Shown here: piece by piece, positions 8,899 to 22,969 of the stretch | Position numbering within the stretch: position 1 is the first letter of the stretch | Layout of the letters: every line of letters begins with the position of its first letter | Origin: Microbacterium atlanticum | GTDB taxonomy: Bacteria > Actinomycetota > Actinomycetes > Actinomycetales > Microbacteriaceae | NCBI RefSeq assembly: GCF_015277815.1 | Contig: NZ_CP063813.1 | Span: 1,054,001-1,118,000 of the forward strand | Reading direction: 5' to 3' | DNA length: 64,000 bases | The notes under the pieces: generated by a model | The model's input: only the letters and a program-made list of their open reading frames with translations | Databases searched by the model: none | Told to the model about the DNA's origin: nothing | Translations under genes and position numbers: made by a program

Positions 8899-9105
8899 AT
8901 GCGCGAGAGAGTCTGCTCCAAGGTCGGCTGCGCCCGTGAGGCGATGTCGACGCTCACCTACGACTACGGCGACCAGATGGCCGCCCTCGGCCCCCTCGGC
9001 GCTGTGGGCGACCCGCATGCGCACGACCTGTGCGCCATCCACACCGACCGCCTCTCGGTGCCCAAGGGCTGGGTGGTCGTGCGGCACGAGACGCTGCGCG
9101 CCTGA
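8899..9105 (+). CDS. DUF3499 family protein (Rv3258c-like)
   Basis: This 68-residue protein carries CSKVGCAREAMSTLTYDY at the N-terminus, then DPHAHDLCAIHTDRL and PKGW-VVRH. The paired Cys-x4-Cys and Cys-x2-His look like a small zinc-binding fold and match DUF3499, whose gene neighbours whiB2 across Actinobacteria. TAGCGT (8886-8891) lies 7 bases before the ATG, so it is probably leaderless. It is expressed towards ahcY, 39 bases downstream. Its function is unknown. Confidence 0.82.
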   Translation: MRERVCSKVGCAREAMSTLTYDYGDQMAALGPLGAVGDPHAHDLCAIHTDRLSVPKGWVVVRHETLRA

Positions 9106-9144
9106 GCCGGCTCGCGCCCGTCGTCCCCGTGGGAGAATGGGCGG

Positions 9145-10644
<1,500 letters not shown>

Positions 10645-10673
10645 CCCCCGGTCCGCGAGCGAGCGGGGGAGGG

Positions 10674-15449
<4,776 letters not shown>

Positions 15450-15463
15450 CACCGGCAACACGA

Positions 15464-15496
15464 AGCGGCCCGTCCCCGATCCGGGGGCGGGCCGCT
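15464..15496. terminator. bidirectional terminator between katG and aquaporin gene
   Basis: AGCGGCCCG-TCCCC and its complement (with GGGGGCGGGCCGCT) form a hairpin of about 14 bp with a small GATC-containing loop. It lies between two convergent genes, 15 bases after the katG stop and 18 bases from the aquaporin stop. Confidence 0.8.
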
Positions 15497-15513
15497 CCGT
15501 GATTCGTTGGGCC

Positions 15514-16311
15514 TCAGTCGACGCGCGCCTCCGCCTGGACGGGCGGCAGTGTGCCCTTCGGCTCGAAGAGGGAGCGGTGCAGGATGCCGGCGAGCAGACC
15601 GCCGACGATCGGGAAGACGATGAACACCCAGAGCTGCGCCAGCGGGTCGGGCCCGCCGTAGATCGCGGTCGCGATCGACCGGGCGGGGTTCACCGACGTG
15701 TTGTCGATGGGGATCGAGACGAGGTGGATGAGGGTCAGGGTGAGGCCGATCGCGAGCGGAGCGAGGGCCGCCGTGCCGCGCGTGGGGTTGGTGACACCCA
15801 GGATGATGAGGACGAAGACCGCCGTCAGCACGACCTCCGCGACGATGGCTGCCCCCAGCCCGAAGCCGCCCGGGGAGCCGAAGTCGCCGGTGCCGAACCC
15901 GTTGGACGCGAAGCCGCCGTCCTGCGCGGTGGCCAGCCAGTCGTCGGCGCCGAACAGGCCGATGAGCACGATGACGGTCGTGCCCAGTGCGCCGCCGATG
16001 AGCTGCGCGATGATGTAGCCGATCGTCTTCTTCCACTCGAAGCGCCCCGCCGCCGCCAGGCCAAGCGTGATGGCCGGGTTGAAATGGCCTCCCGAGATCG
16101 GTCCCCACGCGTACGCGCCGGCCACCACGGTCAGACCGAACGCGAGGGAGACGCCGACGAAGGCGATGCCCAGCGGGTTGGATTCGGACCCTGCCGGGAA
16201 GTTGGCGGCGAACAGCGCCGATCCGACGCCGCCGAAGACGAGCAGAAACGTTCCCAGGGCCTCCGCGACGAGTCTGTTCACCGTGGTGGGCGGGATGGTG
16301 GTATCCGACAT
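15514..16311 (-). CDS. aqpZ: aquaporin (AqpZ-type MIP channel)
   Basis: This 265-residue protein has six membrane segments and both half-helix motifs: GGHFNPAIT near residue 75 and SVNPARS near 215. The second NPA is followed by Arg, the selectivity-filter arginine of water-specific channels. A 25-residue Gly/Asp/Phe-rich extracellular loop (GGFASNGFGTGDFGSPGG region) between helices 3 and 4 is longer than in E. coli AqpZ. The ATG at 16311 has a strong AGGAAAGGAG ribosome-binding site. Lying convergent to katG it may conduct H2O2 as well as water; this is inference from position only. Confidence 0.92.
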   Translation of the reverse strand: MSDTTIPPTTVNRLVAEALGTFLLVFGGVGSALFAANFPAGSESNPLGIAFVGVSLAFGLTVVAGAYAWGPISGGHFNPAITLGLAAAGRFEWKKTIGYIIAQLIGGALGTTVIVLIGLFGADDWLATAQDGGFASNGFGTGDFGSPGGFGLGAAIVAEVVLTAVFVLIILGVTNPTRGTAALAPLAIGLTLTLIHLVSIPIDNTSVNPARSIATAIYGGPDPLAQLWVFIVFPIVGGLLAGILHRSLFEPKGTLPPVQAEARVD

Positions 16312-16390
16312 CTGCGGACTCCTTTCCTCGCCGCGAGGGTATCGGCATCCACAGGCGATTCCCAGGATGGCGGTGCGGAGTTTCCCGAGG

Positions 16391-17692
16391 TCAGAGGCGT
16401 CCGGCGGCCTTGAGGGCGAGGTAGCGGTCAGCGATCCGTGGCGGGAGGTCCTCGGGTGTCGCGGCGATGGCCTCACCCCCGGCTCGCGACACGGCGGCCG
16501 CCACGACCGCGGCATCGTGTGCGCTGCGCTCGCTCGCGGCCGCGCGGTACACCTCTGCGGCGTCCGGCCGCTCGGGGAGGTCGTCCGCCTCATCGGTCAC
16601 GGTGCCCACGAGCACGTGGGCCCGGCGGGCGAGCGCAGGCAGCGAGCCGAGGAAGCCGCGCGCGGCTTCCGGGGAATCCTGCGCCGTGAGCAGCACCACG
16701 AGAGACGGGCGGGAGGTGAGCGCGCCGACCTGCGCGAAGGCGGCGTCCCAGTCCGTGTCGATGAGCTGCGGCTCCACCGGCGCCATCGCATCGACCATCG
16801 CCGGAAGCAGCGAGGGGCCGTCGGCGCGCGTGACGCGGGCGCGGATCACGCGATCGAACATGAGCAGGTGCACGTGGTCACCGGCCCGCGCGGCCAGCGC
16901 GGCCAGCAGCAAGGCCGCCTCCATCGCGGCATCCATCCGGACGCCGTCGCCGACGCGCGCCGCCGCCGTGCGCCCGGTGTCGATCACGATGACCACGTGG
17001 CGGTCGCGCTCGGGTCGCCAGGTGCGCAGCATCGTGGTGCTCGACCGGGCGGTCGCCCGCCAGTCGATCGATCGCACGTCGTCGCCCCGGACGTACTCCC
17101 GCAGGCTGTCGAACTCGGTCCCCTGGCCCCGGACCTGGATGCTGGTGTTCCCGTCGAGTTCCCGCAGTCGCGCCAGACGCGACGGGAGATGCCGGCGCGC
17201 GGTGAAGGGAGGCAGCACGCGCACCGCCCCCGTCGCATCCAGCCGTGCCTGGCGTCCGGCCAGCCGCAGCGGTCCGTCGGAGCGCACCACGACGAAGGCC
17301 GACCTCAGCTCGCCCCGACGGCGGGGGAGGAGGGGGATCCGGATCGTCCGGGCCTCACCGGGCGGGAGCGCGAGCGCGGGACGGTCCGGAGCCGCTCCGG
17401 CCGTCGGCTGCCACGCATCACGCACCCGGCCCCGCACGGTGCGGTCGCCGGGGTTGCGCAGCGTCAGCTCGGACAGCACAGGCTGCCCGAGCAGCACGCG
17501 CCGCGGCATCCGCCTGGTCACCTCGATCCGGCGCGGATCGGGCGCGGCGGCGGCGTCTGCGAGCGCGGCCGCCGTGCACAGGACCACCCAGGCTGCGGCG
17601 GCGATCCACGCGTCGACACCCGCCGCAGAGAGCAGCACGACGGGCACGGCGCCGAGCGCGACGAGCAGGGGGAGGCGACCGGTGAGGTACAT
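16391..17692 (-). CDS. DUF58 domain-containing protein
   Basis: This 433-residue protein has two N-terminal membrane segments (residues 5-45) and a beta-rich region. The DUF58 core is REYVRGDDVRSIDWRATAR near residue 215, followed by a von Willebrand A-like fold whose MIDAS-type motif is partly kept (VIVIDTGRT). DUF58 proteins are partners of MoxR AAA ATPases, whose gene ends 22 bases upstream. The operon order DUF4129-DUF4350-MoxR-DUF58 is the usual actinobacterial one (Rv3689-Rv3693). The ATG at 17692 begins the hydrophobic segment directly. Confidence 0.85.
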   Translation of the reverse strand: MYLTGRLPLLVALGAVPVVLLSAAGVDAWIAAAAWVVLCTAAALADAAAAPDPRRIEVTRRMPRRVLLGQPVLSELTLRNPGDRTVRGRVRDAWQPTAGAAPDRPALALPPGEARTIRIPLLPRRRGELRSAFVVVRSDGPLRLAGRQARLDATGAVRVLPPFTARRHLPSRLARLRELDGNTSIQVRGQGTEFDSLREYVRGDDVRSIDWRATARSSTTMLRTWRPERDRHVVIVIDTGRTAAARVGDGVRMDAAMEAALLLAALAARAGDHVHLLMFDRVIRARVTRADGPSLLPAMVDAMAPVEPQLIDTDWDAAFAQVGALTSRPSLVVLLTAQDSPEAARGFLGSLPALARRAHVLVGTVTDEADDLPERPDAAEVYRAAASERSAHDAAVVAAAVSRAGGEAIAATPEDLPPRIADRYLALKAAGRL

Positions 17693-17713
17693 GGTGTCAG
17701 GACCCGGCCCGCG

Positions 17714-18742
17714 TCAAATCGGCACGCGCGTCTGCTGGACCACCGAGCCCAGGACGGCGTCGACCGAGACCCCCTCGAGCTCCGCGTCCGGCCGCAGCCG
17801 GATGCGGTGGCGCCACGTCGGCACGAGCATCGTCTGCACGTGGTCCGGCGTGATGGCGGGGTAGCCGCCGAGCCAGGCCCACGCCTTGGCGGCGGCGAGC
17901 AGCGCGGTGGCGGCGCGCGGGCTCACCCCCAGCTGCACCGACGGACTGCGCCGTGTGGCCTGTGCGAGGTCGACGACGTAGCCGAGGACGTCGTCCGAGA
18001 CGGTGACGGATGCCGCGGCCCGCTGCGCCGCCCGCAGCTCGTCGGCCGTCGCCGCCCGTCGCAGGCCCGCCGCGGCGAGGTCCCGCGGGTCGAAGCCGCC
18101 GGCGTGGCGGCGGAGGACGGCGAGCTCGGCGTCGCGCGAGGGCACGTCGACGATGAGCTTGAGCAGGAAGCGGTCGAGCTGCGCTTCGGGCAGCGTGTAG
18201 GTGCCCTCGTGCTCGATCGGGTTCTGCGTCGCGGCGACGAGGAACGGATCGGGCAGACGCCGCGTGACGCCGTCGGTCGAGACCTGACGCTCCTCCATGG
18301 CCTCCAGCAGCGCCGCCTGGGTCTTCGGCGGCGTCCGGTTGATCTCGTCGGCGAGCACGATGTGGGTGAAGACCGGGCCCTCGCGGAACTCGAACTCGCC
18401 CGTGCGCGCGTCGTACACCAGCGAGCCCGACACGTCGCCGGGCATGAGGTCGGGCGTGAACTGGATGCGCTTGGTGTCCAGGCCCAGCGCGGTCGAGAAC
18501 GCCCGCACCAGGAGCGTCTTGGCGACGCCGGGGACGCCCTCCAGAAGCACGTGCCCTCGCGCGAGCAGCGCGATCAGTAGGCCGGTGACCGTGCCGTCCT
18601 GCCCGACCACCGCCTTGCCCACCTCCAGGCGCACGCGATTCATGGCCTCGCGAAGCGCGGCGTCGTCGGCGCCGCCCCGGTCGGCCGGTGCGGCGGCGGT
18701 GTCGGCGGAGGGCGGCACGGGAACTGCGGGCGTGTCCGTCAT
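17714..18742 (-). CDS. MoxR family AAA+ ATPase
   Basis: This 342-residue AAA+ ATPase has Walker A GVPGVAKT (near 70), Walker B VLADEINRTPPKTQ (near 130), sensor 1 ATQNPIEHEGTY and arginine-finger/sensor 2 regions, with the insert FTPDLMPGDVSG typical of MoxR. MoxR proteins are chaperone-like ATPases acting with vWA/DUF58 partners on membrane or periplasmic complexes. The ATG overlaps the DUF4350 stop (ATGA). The first 30 residues are a disordered Pro/Ala leader. Confidence 0.93.
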   Translation of the reverse strand: MTDTPAVPVPPSADTAAAPADRGGADDAALREAMNRVRLEVGKAVVGQDGTVTGLLIALLARGHVLLEGVPGVAKTLLVRAFSTALGLDTKRIQFTPDLMPGDVSGSLVYDARTGEFEFREGPVFTHIVLADEINRTPPKTQAALLEAMEERQVSTDGVTRRLPDPFLVAATQNPIEHEGTYTLPEAQLDRFLLKLIVDVPSRDAELAVLRRHAGGFDPRDLAAAGLRRAATADELRAAQRAAASVTVSDDVLGYVVDLAQATRRSPSVQLGVSPRAATALLAAAKAWAWLGGYPAITPDHVQTMLVPTWRHRIRLRPDAELEGVSVDAVLGSVVQQTRVPI

Positions 18743-19974
18743 CGGGGGCTCCTCTCGGGGCGGACGGCCGCGCGGACGGCGTCCTCGAGTTGTCTCAGGC
18801 GGGTGGTCAGTGCGAGCAGCTCGGCGTCGCTGCGGGGGACGTCGTCGATGAGGAGGCCCCGGACCGCCGCGCGGTCCGCCCCGATCCGGCCAGCGGCCGC
18901 GTCCGCGATCTCGGGCGCCGCCGTGGTGGCCGCCAGTCCGAGGAGCGCGGCCAGCCGACGCAGCGCTCCGATGCGCAGCCGGTCGGCGGCGTGGAGCGGA
19001 TCGCCCGAGCGTGCGTACAGGCGGGCCCGGCCCTCGGTCGTCTCGGACGCGCGGACGGTGACCGGCAGCCGCTCGGCCACGAGCGGGCCGAAGCGCCGGC
19101 CGCGCCAGATCCCGGCCGCGATCCCCGCCACGAGCAGCAGCGCGATCACCGGGCTCACCCAGGGCGGTGTGAGATCGCCCAGCGACGGATCTGCGTCGGT
19201 GAGGTCGGTGTCACCGAGTCCGGGGACGTACCAGACGACGAGCGGATGCCTCCCCATCAGGTTCACGGCGAGGGCGGCGTTGCCGTCGTCGGCCAGGTTC
19301 TCGTTGGTGAAGAGGGCCCGGCCGTCGACGGCGGCGATCTGTCCTCGGTCGCTCTCCTGCAGGAGGAGTCCGGAGCCCTCGCCGGCCGGGTAGCACGACA
19401 CCACGCCGGGGCCGGGGGCGAACACCGCTCCCGGTTCGACCGCGCCGGCGCGGAGGCCCGCGTCCACCTCGCAGCCCGGCGGAACGCTCCCGTCGGGCGC
19501 GAAGCCCGCCGGCGCCGACCCCGCCAGCAGCTGGTCGAGCGTGCGCGAGCGGGGCTCGATCAGCACGACGTCGTCGGCCGCGTCGGTGAGCGCGCGCACG
19601 GCGTCGTCGGACAGCGCGGGGGTGTCGGGGAGGACGAGGGTCGCACCGCCCGGCGCGAGCGCTCGCCGCGCCGCGTCGCGGTCGCGGGCGACCTCGACGG
19701 CCACGCCGTGGTCGCGCAGGATCTGCGCGATCGCGCGCGTGCCGGTCGGGCCCGCAGAGTCCGGATCGAGCGCGCCGCGCTGTGCCCACTGGTTCGCGGA
19801 CGAGACGACGGCGCCGGCTCCGGCGACGAGCAGGAGCACCAGACCGATTCCGATCCACGCGCCGACGCGGCGGCGGCGTCCGGGGGGACCGGCGGGTTCT
19901 CCGCTGCCCGCCGCCGGCGCGGCATCCGTGTTCTCCACCCCTCCGGCCGTGCCCGCCGTGACGGTCGCGCTCAC
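18739..19974 (-). CDS. DUF4350 domain-containing membrane protein
   Basis: The 411-residue protein starts at a GTG overlapping the DUF4129 stop (GTGA). An N-terminal segment AWIGIGLVLLLVAGAGAVV is followed by an extracellular DUF4350 domain (roughly 60-240, with PTGTRAIAQILRDHGV) and a second membrane segment near 285-305, then a cytoplasmic tail. The family accompanies MoxR/DUF58 operons. No enzymatic motif is visible; it is probably a scaffold of the same membrane complex. Confidence 0.83.
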   Translation of the reverse strand: MSATVTAGTAGGVENTDAAPAAGSGEPAGPPGRRRRVGAWIGIGLVLLLVAGAGAVVSSANQWAQRGALDPDSAGPTGTRAIAQILRDHGVAVEVARDRDAARRALAPGGATLVLPDTPALSDDAVRALTDAADDVVLIEPRSRTLDQLLAGSAPAGFAPDGSVPPGCEVDAGLRAGAVEPGAVFAPGPGVVSCYPAGEGSGLLLQESDRGQIAAVDGRALFTNENLADDGNAALAVNLMGRHPLVVWYVPGLGDTDLTDADPSLGDLTPPWVSPVIALLLVAGIAAGIWRGRRFGPLVAERLPVTVRASETTEGRARLYARSGDPLHAADRLRIGALRRLAALLGLAATTAAPEIADAAAGRIGADRAAVRGLLIDDVPRSDAELLALTTRLRQLEDAVRAAVRPERSPR

Positions 19975-20654
19975 GCCGGCACCTCCTCGCGCACGGCGGG
20001 TCGGGCGGCTGCGACGGCGTCGTCGACCGACGCGACGAGGCGGTAGAGCTCGCCGGTGCCCGGTCGCCGGAGATAGCGGACGTCGTCGAACGCGGTCGCG
20101 GCGTCCTCCAGCCGACCCGCGAACGGCGGGAACGCGTGCGCCGCGGCGCGCGCGAAGGCGTGGACCGTCGCACCCGGCGGCGGATCGACCACGCCGCGCT
20201 CGATGCACCCTCGCGCGAGCGCGCGGAAGCGGAGCACGATCGCGGCGTCCCAGTCCGACGCCCGGGCGCGTTCGTCCGCCGCGGCGCGCAGATCTGCGGC
20301 GCTGCGCTCCTCCGGCTCGCCGAACAGGAGCGGCGGACGGGCGGCGGCCCGGCGCGAGGCCCGCGGCACGCCCCACACCAGGAAGGCGGCGACGATGACG
20401 ATCACCACCACGATTGCGGCCACGAGCGCGAATGTCGTGCCCCAGCCGCCGGAGAGGTCCGGGTTCAGCAGGGATGCCACGAAGTCTCCGATGGCGCGCG
20501 CGATGCGGTCGAGCGGCGTGGGCTCGGCGACGTCGTACACCGATTTCGCGAGCTCGTCCTCAGCCCACCGCCGCGCCTCATCGCCGTCGGGCGTGAGCGG
20601 CGGCACGGCGTCGGCCGGACGCGCGAGCGGGCCGAGCGGCTCGGTCAGGACCAC
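19971..20654 (-). CDS. DUF4129 domain-containing protein
   Basis: This 227-residue protein starts at a GTG that overlaps the upstream gene's end by 10 bases. One membrane segment (FALVAAIVVVIVIVAAFLVWG, residues about 78-98) is followed by a helical cytoplasmic DUF4129 domain with DWDAAIVLRFRALARG and ATAFDDVRY-RRPGT. This domain resembles the C-terminal region of transglutaminase-like membrane proteins of MoxR operons. The start is inferred from frame and overlap; there is no strong ribosome-binding site, consistent with translational coupling. Confidence 0.8.
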   Translation of the reverse strand: MVLTEPLGPLARPADAVPPLTPDGDEARRWAEDELAKSVYDVAEPTPLDRIARAIGDFVASLLNPDLSGGWGTTFALVAAIVVVIVIVAAFLVWGVPRASRRAAARPPLLFGEPEERSAADLRAAADERARASDWDAAIVLRFRALARGCIERGVVDPPPGATVHAFARAAAHAFPPFAGRLEDAATAFDDVRYLRRPGTGELYRLVASVDDAVAAARPAVREEVPA

Positions 20655-22036
20655 GGCGACTCGCGGTCGGTCCCGTCGGAAGCCGAGCCCGGGGCGGTCC
20701 ACGTCGTGGCGGAGGCCTCCGGCGCGGCGGTCGGGCGGGGCGCCACGGGCGGGACCTCGGCCTCTGCAGCGGAGGGGTCCCCGTCGGCGACCGACTCGGC
20801 CGGCCTGCCGTAACCGGCCGGCGGGGCGTACGCGGGCGCGCCGCCGTGCACCGGAAGGACGGCGACCGGCGTTGCAGCCGGTGCGGCGGGCGGGGGCGGG
20901 TAGGCGCCCTGAGGCGGGAAGGCGGGTGGGGCGTGCAGGGGCGGGTAGGCACCGTAGCCGGGCGCCGGGTACGGAGCGCGAGCGGTGCGCGGGCCGATCG
21001 CGCGCCCGACGTTCTCGCGGTAGGGATCGGGAAGTCCCGCGGCTCCGGCATCCCGTCGCTCCACATACGCGAGCAGGTCGAGATCCAGCCCCTCGCGGCG
21101 CATGCGGCAGTCGATGTAGATCAGCGCCGTCGCCGTCGACTGGACCACCACCGCGACGGACTGCAGCAGCAGGGTGAGCATCTGCGTCAGCAGCGCCGTC
21201 GCGAGGAAGCCGATGATCGCCGTCGGCTCGGAGGCTCCGGTGGGCGCGATGATCGTCGTGAGCCCGAGGGAGAGGAAACTCATCGGCAGGCTCACCACCT
21301 GCGCGACGGTGGCGAAGATGACGCTGATGACGAGGATGATCCCCAGTGCCGGCCAGAAGCGCCCGCGCGTCAGCGTCCACGAGCGCGACAGCGCCTGCCC
21401 GATCGTGGCGTGCTCGACGATGATCGCGGCCGGCGCGAGCAGCAGCTTGATCATGAGCCACCACGTGGCGGGGATGGCGGCGACGATCACGATGATGGTG
21501 AGCGCGATCGCGGCAGGCGGTGCCACCGTCGCGATCCCGATCACGGCCGCCACGACGGCCCCGACGAGCACCACGACGGCCAGCACCACGAGCGCCGCGA
21601 AACCGAGGAGCCGCCACGCGATCGGCTTCACCTGGCGCCACAGGGCACCGAGCGTGAGCTTCTCGGCGAGCGCGGCGTGCGTCACCTCCACCACCACGAT
21701 GCCCTGGACGATCACGCTCAGCGCCCCGGCCGCCAGCGACAGCACGATGCCCGCGATCGCGGTGAGCGCGATGGAGCCCGCCATCACGGTGTCGTACTCC
21801 TCGGTCCCCTCCTGCAGGGTGTCCAGGCGCGAGAACGAGGCCCACATCACCAGCAGCACACCGCCGATCACCACGGCGTACGCGAGGGTCTGCACGACCA
21901 GCGCGAACCCGAGCAGCACCCGGGGGTTCTGGCGCAGCGCCGCGAACGAGCGGCCCAGGATCGTCCCGAACGACAGCGGGTGCAGCGGGATGATGCCGGG
22001 GCGGGACGCCGGCGTCCAAGCCGGGTACGCGGTCAC
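20645..22036 (-). CDS. glycerophosphoryl diester phosphodiesterase-type membrane domain protein
   Basis: The 463-residue protein has a short cytoplasmic start (PLHPLSFGTILGRSFAALRQNPRVLLG) typical of the GPDPase_memb family, six or seven membrane segments (about residues 45-325), then a Pro/Tyr/Ala-rich cytoplasmic tail of about 120 residues. It lacks any phosphodiesterase catalytic domain, so only the membrane module is present and no reaction should be assumed. It is the first gene of the minus-strand operon running through DUF4129, DUF4350, MoxR and DUF58. The GTG start is preceded by AGAGGA. Confidence 0.78.
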   Translation of the reverse strand: MTAYPAWTPASRPGIIPLHPLSFGTILGRSFAALRQNPRVLLGFALVVQTLAYAVVIGGVLLVMWASFSRLDTLQEGTEEYDTVMAGSIALTAIAGIVLSLAAGALSVIVQGIVVVEVTHAALAEKLTLGALWRQVKPIAWRLLGFAALVVLAVVVLVGAVVAAVIGIATVAPPAAIALTIIVIVAAIPATWWLMIKLLLAPAAIIVEHATIGQALSRSWTLTRGRFWPALGIILVISVIFATVAQVVSLPMSFLSLGLTTIIAPTGASEPTAIIGFLATALLTQMLTLLLQSVAVVVQSTATALIYIDCRMRREGLDLDLLAYVERRDAGAAGLPDPYRENVGRAIGPRTARAPYPAPGYGAYPPLHAPPAFPPQGAYPPPPAAPAATPVAVLPVHGGAPAYAPPAGYGRPAESVADGDPSAAEAEVPPVAPRPTAAPEASATTWTAPGSASDGTDRESPWS

Positions 22037-22192
22037 GGTGGTCCTCTCTCGGTGGGCGCCGCCCGCGGGCCGCGCGGTCGCCGTGTGCCCCTATCGTTCC
22101 ACATCCGCAGGACGCGGCATCCGCTCTCCGCAGCGGCGTCCGCACCCGCTCCCGGCGGCTCTCGGCGAGCGCTCGGGCGGGGTGCGGGCGGT

Positions 22193-22219
22193 CCACAGTC
22201 GCCGTCGACTACTCTGTGG
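22193..22219. promoter_or_regulatory. mtrA promoter region with overlapping inverted repeat
   Basis: CCACAG (22193-22198) and CTGTGG (22214-22219) form a 6-15-6 inverted repeat around a TACTCT -10 box (22210-22215). Transcription would start near 22221, giving mtrA a leader of about 60 bases with a GAAGGAA ribosome-binding site. Which factor binds is unknown. Confidence 0.45.
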
Positions 22220-22281
22220 GAAGCGCATGGGGACGCCGCTTGCCGTGCCCCGTGCCTGGACAGAAGGAACGAACCCGCGCG

Positions 22282-22962
22282 ATGACTTCACGCATCCTGG
22301 TGGTCGACGATGACACCGCCCTGGCCGAGATGATCGGCATCGTGCTGCGCACGGAAGGATTCGAGACGGCCTTCTGCGCCGACGGCGCGCAGGCCGTCGA
22401 GGCCTGGCGCACGGAGCGTCCCGACCTGATCCTGCTCGACCTCATGCTCCCGGGCATGGACGGGATCGAGATCTGCACGCGCATCCGCGCCGAGTCCGGC
22501 ATCCCGATCATCATGCTGACCGCGCGCACCGACACCGCGGACGTCGTGCGGGGTCTGGAGTCCGGCGCCGACGACTACATCGTGAAGCCGTTCAACCCCA
22601 AGGAGCTCGTCGCGCGCATCCGCACCCGCCTGCGGCCGGCGTCCCAGCCCGCGAACGACACGCTGCGCATCGGCGACCTCACCGTCGACGTCGCCGCTCA
22701 CGAGGTGCGCCGCGGCGAGGCGCCGATCGCGCTGACCCCGCTGGAGTTCGAGCTGCTCGTGGCGCTCGCCTCCAAGCCGCAGCAGGTGTTCTCCCGCGAG
22801 ATGCTGCTGGAGCAGGTGTGGGGGTACCACTACAAGGCCGACACGAGGCTGGTGAACGTGCACGTGCAGCGGCTGCGCGCGAAGGTCGAGAAGGACCCCG
22901 ACAACCCGAAGATCGTCACGACGGTGCGCGGCGTCGGGTACCGCGCCGGCGCCGTCGTCTGA
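22282..22962 (+). CDS. mtrA: two-component response regulator MtrA
   Basis: OmpR-family regulator of 226 residues. The receiver domain has the acidic pocket VVDDD (residues 7-11), phospho-acceptor Asp near 53 (LLDLMLPG), Thr/Ser in MLTARTDT and Lys in VKPFNP. The C-terminal winged helix ends with RVGYR-type sequence (TVRGVGYRAG). In actinobacteria MtrA controls cell-wall hydrolases, division and replication-linked genes. I start at the ATG at 22282 because MTSRILVVDDD begins the fold exactly. mtrB follows after 7 bases and lpqB overlaps that, the canonical mtrA-mtrB-lpqB operon. Confidence 0.97.
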   Translation: MTSRILVVDDDTALAEMIGIVLRTEGFETAFCADGAQAVEAWRTERPDLILLDLMLPGMDGIEICTRIRAESGIPIIMLTARTDTADVVRGLESGADDYIVKPFNPKELVARIRTRLRPASQPANDTLRIGDLTVDVAAHEVRRGEAPIALTPLEFELLVALASKPQQVFSREMLLEQVWGYHYKADTRLVNVHVQRLRAKVEKDPDNPKIVTTVRGVGYRAGAVV

Positions 22963-22969
22963 GGCCGAC

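Noticed and set aside
20645..22036. Glycerophosphodiester phosphodiesterase activity
   Set aside because: Only the membrane module of the family is present; no catalytic GDPD domain follows.
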